A stretch of 64,000 nt of DNA from an uncultured Lachnospiraceae bacterium (GCA_910585965.1 CAJUHH010000004.1:1-64000); one strand, 5' to 3'; shown: positions 1 through 8,048, counted from the stretch's first letter. The notes: a model not told the origin generated them from the letters alone. Program-made: numbers and translations.

Positions 1-33
1 AGCTTAGGTACGGATATCCTTGTAAAAAAAGTG

Positions 34-1002
34 TCAACCAATATTGACAATATCAAGGTATATTCCCAGCTGGCTGTATACCCAGTAGGTAAAGGAACTG
101 CAGTCAAAGTAGCCTTCCTGATCCCGTTTCTCCTGACTGTACGGTGTGCCCAGCTTTGTCAGGGCGAGATCCACGGCTTTGTTCCCGGTTTCTCCCGGAA
201 TCAGGTCAGGGTTGATTTCCACCAGATAAACCGTGTCAAACAAAAACAGGTGCAGGTTTGCGGCATATTCCTCTGCCGTCTGCATCTGTTCGCCGGTGAG
301 ATGGAAGACATTTTCGGCATAGTAGCTGTCGCCAGCGTATTCCACCGTGTATTCATAATGGTATATGGTGCGGGTTTCCCCGGTTTCCTCATCTGTTTTT
401 TCATAGTCAGTGATCTGGACGGTGTAGGAAAAGATGCCGTCCGTGTTATCGCGGAGCAGCCCCTCCAGTTTTGCAAGGTTAATCTCCCGGTAGTCTTCCT
501 GCGAGGCGCAGAACTGGGAAATAACCAGTGCACTTTCGTATATAATGCGGTCTGAAAAATCATCCGTAATGCTGTATTCACAGTCAGAACCAAGAGAATC
601 CGCCTCCCGTTCTATTTTTTCCAGCAAGGCATCGTGTTTTTCCCGCAGGATGGCTTCAATGGAGGTTTCCGTCTCCGCAATGTTCTCCATGATGAGAGTA
701 TTGTCATTCAGTACGTCACCGGCTGCCGTGTCCAGCCCCAGATTCCCGAAGATCAGGGAGGGGAGCATGAGGATGAACAGGACGGGGATCAGCAGAAGTG
801 CGCCGATGGCCGCCAGTACCTTCCCGACTGCTTTCCTGTTTTCCCACAGACCTGCGGCAAGCATCCCGTAAGGACCTGCGGCAGCGCCTTTGGCAGCCCC
901 GGCAATGGCTTTTCCCGCTTTCAGTGCGCCCTTTGCTGCACCTGCGGCGGAGGCTGTCCGGGATAAGACGGACTGCTCCTTATTTTTATTCTGTTCTGGC
1001 AT
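34..1002 (-). CDS. Conjugative-element NlpC/P60 protein, C-terminally truncated
   Basis: Cell-wall hydrolase component of a conjugative type IV secretion system, of the CD1108-like kind. Residues 1-50 are Ala/Gly/Lys rich, a membrane segment follows at about 65-85, then a coil-rich linker and the beginning of an NlpC/P60 peptidase domain with the catalytic Cys in DCSSF near residue 300. The reading frame stops about 20 residues after that Cys, so the catalytic His and third polar residue of the C40 family are absent. The product is therefore expected to be inactive as a peptidase. It lies directly downstream of the 1003-1908 gene in the same operon. Either the element was truncated at its left end by a deletion or insertion, or a frameshift lies here; the rest is outside the window. 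Confidence 0.75.
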   Translation of the reverse strand: MPEQNKNKEQSVLSRTASAAGAAKGALKAGKAIAGAAKGAAAGPYGMLAAGLWENRKAVGKVLAAIGALLLIPVLFILMLPSLIFGNLGLDTAAGDVLNDNTLIMENIAETETSIEAILREKHDALLEKIEREADSLGSDCEYSITDDFSDRIIYESALVISQFCASQEDYREINLAKLEGLLRDNTDGIFSYTVQITDYEKTDEETGETRTIYHYEYTVEYAGDSYYAENVFHLTGEQMQTAEEYAANLHLFLFDTVYLVEINPDLIPGETGNKAVDLALTKLGTPYSQEKRDQEGYFDCSSFTYWVYSQLGIYLDIVNIG

Positions 1003-1908
1003 TTATACGCGGTCCTTTCTTTTGGGCATGTTGGGGAGTTTCTGCACGATGTTCTCATGGTAGGCAATCTTGCCCTCCCCGGTCATGTAGGGTGTCCGGT
1101 CCACGGTATCCACCGCATACTGCCTGTACCATGTGGCATTGTCAGCCGTGGTGACAGTTTCATAATGCCCCTCCGGTGCCATATACTGCTCGGTGTTATA
1201 CATACCGAAGGCGGCGCCGTTGGGATATTCCACTGAGGTTTCCGTCCCCATGATGCGTCCGCCGCCGATTTCCACATCCGAATAGCTTGGCGTGTCCGGG
1301 ATACCCGTCTGTCCCATGTAAGAGGTCAGCGCCTGTGCTGCCTGTGTGCCGGTCATGGAACCGGTGTAGCTGATGTTTCCCTTTGCCACAGCCCCGGTGA
1401 CGCCGTTGGCAAAATCGCCGCCCTTTTTCACCGAGGATTCAAATGCCCTGCGGCTGATGGGGTTGCTGGAATGCCCGGTCATGGTGTGCATGGCGCTCTG
1501 GGTAAACTGGCGTCCCACGGCACCGGCAAGCCCGCCTGACAGGAAGGAGGACTGGCTGACGCTGCTTGAGCTTCCGCCCATTCTGACAGAACCGCCCCGG
1601 AAACTGGAGCCTCCGGCGATGTTCTTTGCGGTGGTAAGCCCCCTTGCGGCAACCATCAGCTCCGCCATCATGTTGCCGCCGGTATGCCCCACGTTGATAC
1701 CGAGGCTGGATAAAAAGCTGTCAATCTTCTGGCTGATCTTCAGAAAGGCGATGGCGCATAAAAACCAGATGAAGACATTGCCTGCCGCAGTTTCTTTCCC
1801 GACCGCCTCCACATCGCTTTCCGTTACCGCGAATACGGTCATGGACTGGGAAAGGAACAGGGCGGCAGTAAGTATTATGGTATAAAGTTTGTTTTTTCTG
1901 TTTTTCAT
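1003..1908 (-). CDS. Secreted/membrane conjugal transfer protein
   Basis: Has an N-terminal signal peptide (residues 1-27, ending around VFA), a second hydrophobic stretch at about 44-62, then a low-complexity Gly/Ser/Met-rich region (about 75-190) and a Tyr-rich C-terminus. This composition resembles the TrbL/VirB6-associated or pore proteins found in Lachnospiraceae integrative conjugative elements. No enzymatic motif is visible. It is separated by 10 nt from the VirB6-like gene upstream and abuts the NlpC/P60 gene downstream, so all three are probably co-transcribed. The role as a mating-channel component is inferred from neighbours, not from a recognised domain. Confidence 0.6.
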   Translation of the reverse strand: MKNRKNKLYTIILTAALFLSQSMTVFAVTESDVEAVGKETAAGNVFIWFLCAIAFLKISQKIDSFLSSLGINVGHTGGNMMAELMVAARGLTTAKNIAGGSSFRGGSVRMGGSSSSVSQSSFLSGGLAGAVGRQFTQSAMHTMTGHSSNPISRRAFESSVKKGGDFANGVTGAVAKGNISYTGSMTGTQAAQALTSYMGQTGIPDTPSYSDVEIGGGRIMGTETSVEYPNGAAFGMYNTEQYMAPEGHYETVTTADNATWYRQYAVDTVDRTPYMTGEGKIAYHENIVQKLPNMPKRKDRV

Positions 1909-1918
1909 AGATACCTCC

Positions 1919-2629
1919 CTAAAGTGACAACGGATTGGACAGAAAACTTCCCACCATGGATGTGAACAGGCGCAGACACCATGCGTTCATCATCAATAAG
2001 AAGATCTGTCCCCCGAACATCCGGCACCACGACTTGAAGATATTTGAGGTGGACTGGGAAGCGCCGGTGGCAAACGCCATAGGCGCCGTATATACGACCA
2101 CGCCAAGCAGGACATAGCGTTCCGCCGCCTCAAACAGCAGCTTGATATAGTTCCATGCCAGAATCAGCAGAAGGATCAGTGCGATCAGCGTAACGGAACC
2201 GCTGGCGCAGACGCCGAGTATCGTCAGCAGTACGGAGTTAAAATCCGCGAAGTTTAAGGGCGGCAGGTCAGAGGAGAGTATCCATGAATAGGGAGTCCCT
2301 CCGATGGAAAGCACCATGTCCGTGATCTGGTCGCAGTAATAGATCAGACCGATAAAGAGGACGGAACGGATACTCAGTTTGAAGGGATCTTCCGCCTCCA
2401 CGCCTGCAATCAGCCCGAAGTTCTTAAAAAGCTGCCACACCCAGTTTAAGAGGACAAGTCCTATGGCGGTTGCCACAAATACCTTATACATGGTCTCCGC
2501 AGCGGGGAAATACCGCAGGAAGGTTCCCATGTCACAGCCCAGGGCACCCAGTACCGAGGTGGAGATCAGGTCAAGCCCGTTCATCACCTGCTTGGCAATC
2601 CATTCCACGATGCCGTCAAGTATGCCCAT
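1919..2629 (-). CDS. VirB6/TrbL-like conjugal transfer membrane protein
   Basis: A 236-residue polytopic inner-membrane protein with about five to six hydrophobic segments (about 45-65, 85-110, 130-165, 170-190, 205-230). It matches the size and topology of the short VirB6/TrbL-like proteins (CD1112-like) of clostridial conjugative elements, which form the inner-membrane part of the DNA-transfer channel. It starts with ATG preceded by GGAGGGTGAGTC and follows the pilin-like gene with 15 nt between them, an order typical of these operons. The family call rests on topology, motif feel and context. Confidence 0.72.
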   Translation of the reverse strand: MGILDGIVEWIAKQVMNGLDLISTSVLGALGCDMGTFLRYFPAAETMYKVFVATAIGLVLLNWVWQLFKNFGLIAGVEAEDPFKLSIRSVLFIGLIYYCDQITDMVLSIGGTPYSWILSSDLPPLNFADFNSVLLTILGVCASGSVTLIALILLLILAWNYIKLLFEAAERYVLLGVVVYTAPMAFATGASQSTSNIFKSWCRMFGGQIFLLMMNAWCLRLFTSMVGSFLSNPLSL

Positions 2630-2644
2630 GACTCACCCTCCCTT

Positions 2645-3034
2645 TTATCCGTTCCATTTGCCGTCGGAGAAGAAGGGTGTGACATAGGCGAGGATGAAGC
2701 CGAGTCCGTTTAAGATCACCCATGAGATGGCAATGCGCTTGAGCCATGCACGGGACTCATCCACTGTCCTGCCCGATTTGGAGAAGTTCATAAGGAGCAG
2801 GGCGACGGAAGCGGTCACGATGGCGGCGATGGTGGAAATCCCCAGTATCTTGCCATACACATCCTTCAGGATCGTGTCTGCCTTAGACCACATATCCGTT
2901 GCAAGGACCTGACTGGTCTGAAGGGTAAAGAAGTAGGCAAAGGCTGCCGCACCTACAATGATGTTCTGGTAGGGGACGCGGAATTTCTTTTTTCTGGGGA
3001 GCCGGTTTTTGGTTGCGTTGTTTTCTTTTTTCAA
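2645..3034 (-). CDS. VirB2/Maff2-like small membrane subunit of the T4SS
   Basis: A 129-residue protein with a positively charged N-terminus, a signal-like hydrophobic stretch (about 24-45), a processing-compatible site after VLA, and two further membrane helices (about 65-90 and 105-122). This is the layout of VirB2-type pilins or Maff2-family proteins of conjugative elements. It is the first gene of the minus-strand operon 3034-34, with AGGAGGTAATTC just upstream. A strong hairpin with a T-run lies between it and any more distant promoter, so expression may be attenuated or start close to the gene. Confidence 0.65.
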   Translation of the reverse strand: MKKENNATKNRLPRKKKFRVPYQNIIVGAAAFAYFFTLQTSQVLATDMWSKADTILKDVYGKILGISTIAAIVTASVALLLMNFSKSGRTVDESRAWLKRIAISWVILNGLGFILAYVTPFFSDGKWNG

Positions 3035-3064
3035 TGAATTACCTCCTGTGAAATTTGTTATAGT

Positions 3065-3123
3065 AGAAAAACCGGCAATTCCCGAAGGACTGCCGGTTCC
3101 AAAGCCCCTGTTTCAAGGGGGCT
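3065..3123 (-). terminator. Two adjacent stem-loops with T-run upstream of the T4SS operon
   Basis: On the minus strand a GC-rich hairpin (arms 3103-3109 and 3117-3123) is followed by a second one (arms 3091-3098 and 3070-3077, AACCGGCA/TGCCGGTT) running into TTTTT. This is a rho-independent terminator shape ending 30 nt before the VirB2-like start codon. It either ends a lost upstream unit or acts as an attenuator in the operon leader. Confidence 0.6.
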
Positions 3124-3338
3124 GCCATACAAAAAAGCGCATGGCGTATGTTCTGCAAAAAAAATGACACCTGCGGGTGCAGATGCCTGAAAAGTGGAAT
3201 GGATATGGGTGCAGATACAATTTTGAGCATGACCATTATAGCATGGGCATTTTTACCTGTAAATCGCAATACTGTGCCAGTTTGCGTAATTTGTGCGCCA
3301 ATCTGGTGCCATTTGGTTATTTTTCTTTTGGAGTGCAT
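3124..3338. other. Gene-poor stretch upstream of the T4SS remnant
   Basis: About 215 bases with no open frame that has a convincing ribosome site or recognisable protein. In intact conjugative elements further transfer genes would be expected upstream of the VirB2-like gene. Their absence is consistent with this operon being a remnant. Confidence 0.4.
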
Positions 3339-3342
3339 AAAG

Positions 3343-3377
3343 AGACCGCCAAGGCTAAATATTTTCCTTGACGGTCT
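3343..3377 (-). terminator. Terminator-like hairpin after the 41-residue peptide gene
   Basis: Arms AGACCGCCAAGG (3343-3354) and CCTTGACGGTCT (3366-3377) form a 12-bp stem with one mismatch, 40 nt beyond the stop of the minus-strand peptide gene. The T-run is weak (CTCTTT), so termination strength is uncertain. Confidence 0.55.
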
Positions 3378-3418
3378 ATGTGTGTTCTCAAATCGAACCT
3401 CTCTTAGTTCGTTTATCT

Positions 3419-3544
3419 TTAGTGCTTTGCAATTTTGTGATTTACTAATGTCTTTGCAGCTTTAGTTTTTGTAGCTTTGCTGGAAGATTTAGAAGCTAAT
3501 TTTCTGCCAGCAGCGCCAACTTTTCCACCATGATGAACAGCCAT
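3419..3544 (-). CDS. 41-residue Lys/Ala/His-rich basic peptide
   Basis: A short frame starting MAVHHGGKVGAAGRK and ending NHKIAKH, with a near-perfect AAGGAGG nine bases before the ATG. Thirteen of 41 residues are Lys or Arg and there are no acidic residues, so it resembles a tiny histone-H1-like or nucleic-acid-binding peptide, or a cationic secreted peptide. It lies 14 nt downstream of the DUF3892 gene and is followed by a hairpin, so the two form a small operon. I do not recognise a named family. Coding status is supported by the ribosome site and operon position. Confidence 0.6.
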   Translation of the reverse strand: MAVHHGGKVGAAGRKLASKSSSKATKTKAAKTLVNHKIAKH

Positions 3545-3558
3545 AATACATTTCCTCC

Positions 3559-3843
3559 TTACATTCTGGGTAATTTCAGTAAATTATCGTGTACGGTATC
3601 ATTTGGTTCAGAACGGACATATTTCTCCCCAAGTGAACTGGTTGCAGGAACAACACAGGGATAGGGTGAAATATTAACTCGAATACTGTTCGGGTTAGTC
3701 TTGAGATAATCATGTAGTGTTCCTTTAGGGAAAAATCCCGGATTGTTGCAACCATCTACATAGATTTCCGCGATTTCCTGCGTGTTGTTTGAGTTTCTGC
3801 ATCCATCCTGCATTCTGATTTTTTTTGCGTACATCATATTCAT
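3559..3843 (-). CDS. DUF3892 domain protein
   Basis: A 94-residue protein matching the DUF3892 pattern: an N-terminal Lys/Arg/Met segment, a central IAEIYVDG strand region, and a C-terminus of the form KYVRSEPNDTVHDNLLKLP. The function of the family is unknown; members are small and often sit in mobile or accessory regions. It starts with ATG after AAGGAGGTAC and is the first gene of a two-gene unit with the 41-residue peptide. It is transcribed away from the XRE/ImmA pair, with about 240 nt of leader from the divergent palindromic promoter. Confidence 0.75.
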   Translation of the reverse strand: MNMMYAKKIRMQDGCRNSNNTQEIAEIYVDGCNNPGFFPKGTLHDYLKTNPNSIRVNISPYPCVVPATSSLGEKYVRSEPNDTVHDNLLKLPRM

Positions 3844-4085
3844 GTACCTCCTTGTAAATTATTGATTTTACAGGACATACTTCTGTGCTTTATCAAATAA
3901 AACCTTGTATTTTTTGAACATAAAGGTTGTATTCCGACCATCAAAATGCTAAAATAACCATAGGGAGTTGGCTTTGCATATTTGATATGGATTGCCGCTA
4001 CAGAAAAGCAGTGGATTGTGAGTGCAAGTCGCAATACCGCTGTTTTTTGTCTTGCATCTGCGCATCGTTCCTTTGATGCAACACC

Positions 4086-4153
4086 ATTATAACACAACTG
4101 TTCCTCAAATGCAACACCTTTTTGTTGCATTGAAGGAACAGTTATGTTATAAT
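4086..4153. promoter_or_regulatory. 60-bp palindrome carrying two symmetrical divergent promoters
   Basis: Positions 4090-4149 form a long inverted repeat with a short CCTTTT centre and only a few mismatches; the inner arms are AAATGCAACA and TGTTGCATT. It contains a plus-strand promoter (TTGCAT 4125-4130, 17-bp spacer, TATAAT 4148-4153) and an exactly mirrored minus-strand promoter (TTGCAT 4114-4109, 17-bp spacer, TATAAT 4091-4086). A dimeric XRE repressor binding this dyad would control both the XRE/ImmA genes and the DUF3892/peptide unit. That last step is inference. Confidence 0.8.
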
Positions 4154-4175
4154 TTTTTTGAAAGGAGTTGCTACA

Positions 4176-4526
4176 ATGGAAAATAGGTCATTTGGGCAAT
4201 ATATTATTCAGTTAAGAGATAAAAAATCAATAAGCCAGAGAAAATTAGCCGAACTTGCGGGTGTAACAAATTCTACGATTAGTCGTATAGAAGCCGATAT
4301 GGTTAAGCCTGATCCTGCAACACTTGAAAAATTGGCGTTGGCATTGGATGTTGACAAATCGTTGCTACTTACCAAGTGTGGGTATAGCGAAATACCAGAA
4401 GAGTTTGTTGTTATAGCCCGAAAGACGGGCGAATTGTCAGAAGAAAAAAGAATGGAGGCATTTAGGATTTTTAATGCAACAATAGACAAATTTCTCCTTG
4501 AAGATGACGATGATGAGGAGGAATGA
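4176..4526 (+). CDS. XRE-family transcriptional regulator
   Basis: A 116-residue repressor-type protein. An N-terminal helix-turn-helix (about residues 8-62) includes the SQRKLAELAGVTNSTISRIE motif, and the C-terminal part is acidic (DDDDEEE). I chose ATG 4176 because AAAGGAG lies seven bases upstream; a TTG at 4158 would overlap that ribosome site. It shares an ATGA overlap with the following ImmA/IrrE metallopeptidase gene. In this arrangement the peptidase usually cleaves the repressor after a DNA-damage or mating signal to induce an element (ImmR/ImmA of ICEBs1). The palindrome just upstream is its likely operator. Confidence 0.88.
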   Translation: MENRSFGQYIIQLRDKKSISQRKLAELAGVTNSTISRIEADMVKPDPATLEKLALALDVDKSLLLTKCGYSEIPEEFVVIARKTGELSEEKRMEAFRIFNATIDKFLLEDDDDEEE

Positions 4527-5164
4527 ATAAGATGTATGAATGGTCAAAGATTACTTCGTTGGCATATCTCACTTTATTGGAACTGAATATTCAAGAGTTT
4601 CCGATTCCTGCCAAAAAGATTAAGTGTAAAGATGTAATGATAAGCAGTTATCAAAAATATGCAAAAAAGACGGGATGTTCTATTAATGAAATAACACTGG
4701 GACATGAATTAGAGGATGCCTTTTTGCTAAAGGGGCTGCGTCCGGGATTGACTTTAATTTTATATGATAAAGAGAAGTACGGTCCGAGGATGAAACATAC
4801 TCTTTGGCATGAGATTGGTCATGTCAAGTGTAATCATAAGAAGCATGGAAATAAGGAAGAAATAGAGGCACACTTCTTTGCGGCACAAGCCAATGCACCC
4901 AATATTCTTATTAAGACTATTGCAAAACGAGGATATAATATAGACAGAAGTTTCCTGATGGATTGTTTTGGCTTGAGCGGGGAAGCGGCAAAAAAGAAAA
5001 TGGATTACTTGAGCGAATATGGTTTTGAGCATACCAATGAGTATGATGATATTGTGCTGATGCAATTTAAAACATATATTGATGCTAAATATCCGCCAAA
5101 GACGCAACGATATTATGATGATTATTTTGATGAGTTAGAGAAGGAGCGCGAAAGCTGGTATTAG
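4523..5164 (+). CDS. ImmA/IrrE-family metallo-endopeptidase
   Basis: A 213-residue protein with the zinc-binding HEIGH motif (HExxH) at about residues 97-101 followed by further acidic and His residues (NKEEIEAHFFAAQ), as in the ImmA/IrrE (DUF955) peptidases. These proteins cleave cognate XRE repressors and so derepress mobile elements or stress genes. Translation is coupled to the XRE gene by a 4-nt overlap. The C-terminal region (about 150-213) has acidic and Tyr-rich helices of unknown role. A strong terminator follows at 5180-5230. Confidence 0.88.
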   Translation: MNKMYEWSKITSLAYLTLLELNIQEFPIPAKKIKCKDVMISSYQKYAKKTGCSINEITLGHELEDAFLLKGLRPGLTLILYDKEKYGPRMKHTLWHEIGHVKCNHKKHGNKEEIEAHFFAAQANAPNILIKTIAKRGYNIDRSFLMDCFGLSGEAAKKKMDYLSEYGFEHTNEYDDIVLMQFKTYIDAKYPPKTQRYYDDYFDELEKERESWY

Positions 5165-5179
5165 GTATTCAAAGTTTAT

Positions 5180-5230
5180 ATCTTCAAAAACAGCGCAATC
5201 AAAATAGCTGCTGTTTTTGAAGATTTTTTT
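5180..5230 (+). terminator. Rho-independent terminator after the ImmA gene
   Basis: Perfect 15-bp arms (5180-5194 and 5210-5224) are followed by seven T residues. The A-rich 5' arm could allow some function in the opposite direction, for the convergent gene ending at 5253. Confidence 0.9.
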
Positions 5231-5252
5231 AAATTAGAGATTATATATAAAA

Positions 5253-5474
5253 TTAAAGTATTGTAGAATATTTAGAAATTTGCAAACCTGATTCTGTGAT
5301 ATAGATACAATACCCTTCACGGATGAGATATGTAAAGATAGCCAAACACCCACATAAGAATGCCATTTGAAATCCCTGTGGTAATTGTTGAAATATATCC
5401 ATAAATCTTACCATTAGTTCGTTAGCTTTATTATTTTTGGATATGTTGTTTTCTGCTTTAGATATGTCATTCAT
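5253..5474 (-). CDS. Small single-pass membrane protein
   Basis: A 73-residue protein with a polar N-terminus (about 1-25), an amphipathic stretch, and one membrane helix at about residues 35-53. It overlaps the 3' end of the MerR-type regulator gene by 8 nt, so the two are translationally coupled. I recognise no family. The pairing suggests a membrane partner or effector of the upstream regulator, which is inference from position only. Confidence 0.6.
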   Translation of the reverse strand: MNDISKAENNISKNNKANELMVRFMDIFQQLPQGFQMAFLCGCLAIFTYLIREGYCIYITESGLQISKYSTIL

Positions 5475-6213
5475 CGGTATCCTCCTCCTTTTTTAAGTAA
5501 ATCTTTATTGATTCCCCAACAAATTTGGAAGAGCCCTTGCCTTTGGCCTCATCCATTTTGAAAGAAAATACGCCATTTGAGATCATCATTTTTCCAAACA
5601 TTTCAAATCCATTAGAACTTGTTGTTTTTGCAATAGTATTAAATATTTGATAGGCATTTTTAACAAGATTCTGAACTTCTGTATCTTGGGGGTGTGCGCC
5701 TGCTTGCCATGTAGCGTATATTTTGTTTAGCACATTATTGAAGTTGGCGTCTCCAAATATTTTGCCTACTCTTTGCATGTTTTCTTTGCTAATTGAATCA
5801 AATTTGTTTTTGGTGTATTCAAGGTATTCGTCAATAGAATAATCTTTGACATTATCTATTTCAGTGGGTAACATTCCGCTTGTGTGAATAATCTCAGCTA
5901 CATGGATAAGTTTATCAATATGCTCCTTTTTCTTTTCAAGTAATTCTATTTGTTTACCAAACCATTCTCGCTGATCAAAATCAGGACTATTTAATATTTC
6001 TTGAATTTGCCTAAAGGTACACCCAAGTTCACGAAATAGTTTTATTAACCATAACTTTTCTATTGCGGCATCGTCATAATACCAGTACCCTGATGTCTCG
6101 TCTATAAGTGTTGGTGGCAGCAAAGGTTCTTTTTGACCTTTTGCTGAGCCAATTCTTTGTAAAACGTGTCGATCTACACCAACTATGTTACAGACCTCTC
6201 GTAATCGTTTCAT
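5467..6213 (-). CDS. MerR-family transcriptional regulator
   Basis: A 248-residue regulator with an N-terminal winged helix-turn-helix: a first helix-turn-helix at about 5-25, then the GYWYYDDAAIEKLWLIKLFR wing and helix typical of MerR proteins, and a dimerising coiled coil at about 85-110 (QIELLEKKKEHIDKL). The C-terminal half resembles the TipA-type effector-binding (TipAS) region in length and helical content, so it may bind a small molecule or peptide. ATG 6213 follows AAGGAGGTAG. The promoter just upstream has the 19-bp spacer and dyad that MerR proteins twist, suggesting autoregulation of this gene and the 73-residue membrane protein. Confidence 0.82.
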   Translation of the reverse strand: MKRLREVCNIVGVDRHVLQRIGSAKGQKEPLLPPTLIDETSGYWYYDDAAIEKLWLIKLFRELGCTFRQIQEILNSPDFDQREWFGKQIELLEKKKEHIDKLIHVAEIIHTSGMLPTEIDNVKDYSIDEYLEYTKNKFDSISKENMQRVGKIFGDANFNNVLNKIYATWQAGAHPQDTEVQNLVKNAYQIFNTIAKTTSSNGFEMFGKMMISNGVFSFKMDEAKGKGSSKFVGESIKIYLKKEEDTDE

Positions 6214-6235
6214 AATAGTCTACCTCCTTAACCTT

Positions 6236-6266
6236 AGAATACACCTGCTCATAGTGGGCAGGTCAA
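6236..6266 (-). promoter_or_regulatory. MerR-type promoter with 19-bp spacer and dyad operator
   Basis: On the minus strand TTGACC (6266-6261) and TATTCT (6241-6236) are separated by exactly 19 bp. The spacer, with the last base pairs of the -35 box, contains the dyad ACCTGC/GCAGGT. Over-long spacers of this type are the hallmark of MerR-activated promoters. Confidence 0.8.
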
Positions 6267-6318
6267 GAGATTTTTCAAAAATATGTTGCTATTATTTAGT
6301 GAGTAATACCTGAATTTA

Positions 6319-6858
6319 TTATTTGTCTTTCGGTATAAATTTGTCCAACATTTCCAGACAGTCCTTTGAGGTGTATCCCCACAGGATAGAACTGAGTGCC
6401 TGAACAGCCTTTGGGCGCCGGCGGTAGTAGGTCCTGTGGGAGATATTTGCTATATGTGGGCGCAGGCTCTCGATAATTTCATCCGTATTCTGGAGCTGCT
6501 GGGGAGAGAGGTAGCTGTAATAGAGTATCCAGTAGTATTGTTCCCCGTGTTTATGCTTGTTCCGCAGGATGTCAACGGCGGAATTTAAGAGTGTCAGCAT
6601 TTTGTTGCTGCGCTCGATGCTCCTGGCATAATCCTCCAGCCGTGTGCCGCCAATATCTGCCCCTGCAAGATAGATGGAGTCCAGAAATTCCTCAATGCTG
6701 CTTCCAAACTCAATCTCAAAGGTGCTGCGTACCTGTTGGACAGCCAGTTCAAGGTTCCAGACGGCATCTCGGTAATTCTTCAGCAGTTTCCATGTGTCGT
6801 GGAATAGGGGATTCTCCTGTTCTGAGGGAATATTTTTGTTTGGTCTTGTGTTTGCCAT
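6319..6858 (-). CDS. Mobile-element hypothetical protein, helical
   Basis: A 179-residue, mostly helical protein with no transmembrane segment. The C-terminal third (HRTYYRRRPKAVQALSSILW) has the spacing of a helix-turn-helix like that in ArpU/sigma-like phage regulators, but I cannot place it firmly. It is 5 nt downstream of a larger winged-helix protein gene and reads in the same direction, so both are likely one transcription unit. Such pairs are common in clostridial conjugative elements next to transfer genes. A regulatory or replication-accessory role is inferred. Confidence 0.6.
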   Translation of the reverse strand: MANTRPNKNIPSEQENPLFHDTWKLLKNYRDAVWNLELAVQQVRSTFEIEFGSSIEEFLDSIYLAGADIGGTRLEDYARSIERSNKMLTLLNSAVDILRNKHKHGEQYYWILYYSYLSPQQLQNTDEIIESLRPHIANISHRTYYRRRPKAVQALSSILWGYTSKDCLEMLDKFIPKDK

Positions 6859-6863
6859 AGTGT

Positions 6864-8048
6864 TTACCTTCTTTCTTCATTTTGGGTGTCTGCTTGGTTG
6901 ACGGGTGCATTACTGCGGTCTTCTGGCGGAATGACCGGCGATAGTGTCAGTTCAAACCGGTAGGGCATCTTCCCGTCCGGACAGACAATCTGTAGGGAAT
7001 ACCTTAAATTAGTTTCTTTGCAGTCGGATAAGGGATATAACTTATATTGCGTTCGGGGGCATTCGCAGCACGAAACCCCTTGTGTGGCAAGGATTTGCGT
7101 CACTTTCTGAACTACTTTTTTCATGTGCGGTTTTGAAACGCAACCGGGCTGCCCTGAAACGCAGCCGTCTGCCTCCATAATCGTGATCTGTTCATCACGG
7201 ATGGCTTCTGTTTCGGGAAGGGATAAATCCTTCGGAATGTGTATGGGAACCTGAAATGTCATGGAAATTTCCTCCTTGTCGATCATTACGTCACTGATAC
7301 CAAACATGGTAGACAGGTAGCTGCACAGATAGATGACGCTGCCGTGCCTGCCGGTGAAGGATACCAGTGAGAGATATTTTTTGTCCTGCAGTTTGCTTAA
7401 AATCCGGCTGACCGTAGACTTCGATATGCCCCAGCGCAGGGCAAGGTCACTGAAATTCGTGAGCGGATTGCCGGTGGCGTTGCGGAAATAGACCACAGGA
7501 CCCAGTTCAGAGCCTTGCACCTGCCGGTCGTTATAGATTGCGTGTACCCACAGGTCAAGCACAATATCCATCTCCGAGCATTTGCCCATGCTGATCAGTT
7601 CATGGACAGCAGCAACCGGGAAAAAGAAAAAGCCCACATCCTTCAGACATGGGTAATTGTAATTAAGCGCCGTATTGTGCTGTTTCCAGCCGTTGATTGT
7701 GAATTTAATCAGGTGGTTTCTGCCAAGTTTGGTGTAGGTGATGTAATTCTGTTCTTGCAGGAAGTCCAGAATGGTGACTGCCTGATGCTGGAAGCGTGTG
7801 CGGAACCATTCCGCCAGTTCTGAGGTCTTACAGATCCACTCACCCGGACCCACTAGATAGGAGATCCCCTCTATTTGGCGGTAGGAGGAGCGGAAGTTGG
7901 CATAGGAGCAGAGCGTCATGTAATAAAAAAGATAGGAACTTCCGTTTGTACGGATGTCCCTATCGTCCATAAGGCTGCGGATGAACTCGCGGTAGATGCG
8001 GCACCGTGGGTAGTCCACAATTTGTCTGATTTCTAATTGATAATCCAA
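6864..8048 (-). CDS. Winged-helix DNA-binding protein of a mobile element
   Basis: A soluble protein of about 394 residues. A helix-turn-helix segment near residues 200-235 (LALRWGISKSTVSRILSKL) and an N-terminal region with a winged-helix-like KTSELAEWFRTRFQHQAV segment suggest two DNA-binding domains, as in replication initiator or regulator proteins of clostridial conjugative elements. The C-terminal 100 residues hold several Cys residues (VSCCECPRTQ). I chose TTG 8048 because AAAGGAGG lies eight bases upstream; the longer ATG 8132 reading has no ribosome site and would run across a hairpin. Function beyond DNA binding is not clear. Confidence 0.65.
   Translation of the reverse strand: MDYQLEIRQIVDYPRCRIYREFIRSLMDDRDIRTNGSSYLFYYMTLCSYANFRSSYRQIEGISYLVGPGEWICKTSELAEWFRTRFQHQAVTILDFLQEQNYITYTKLGRNHLIKFTINGWKQHNTALNYNYPCLKDVGFFFFPVAAVHELISMGKCSEMDIVLDLWVHAIYNDRQVQGSELGPVVYFRNATGNPLTNFSDLALRWGISKSTVSRILSKLQDKKYLSLVSFTGRHGSVIYLCSYLSTMFGISDVMIDKEEISMTFQVPIHIPKDLSLPETEAIRDEQITIMEADGCVSGQPGCVSKPHMKKVVQKVTQILATQGVSCCECPRTQYKLYPLSDCKETNLRYSLQIVCPDGKMPYRFELTLSPVIPPEDRSNAPVNQADTQNEERR

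Noticed and set aside
3840..4130. 96-codon minus-strand frame across the palindromic promoter
   Set aside because: It overlaps the divergent promoters and the DUF3892 start, has no ribosome site, and its composition is non-protein-like.
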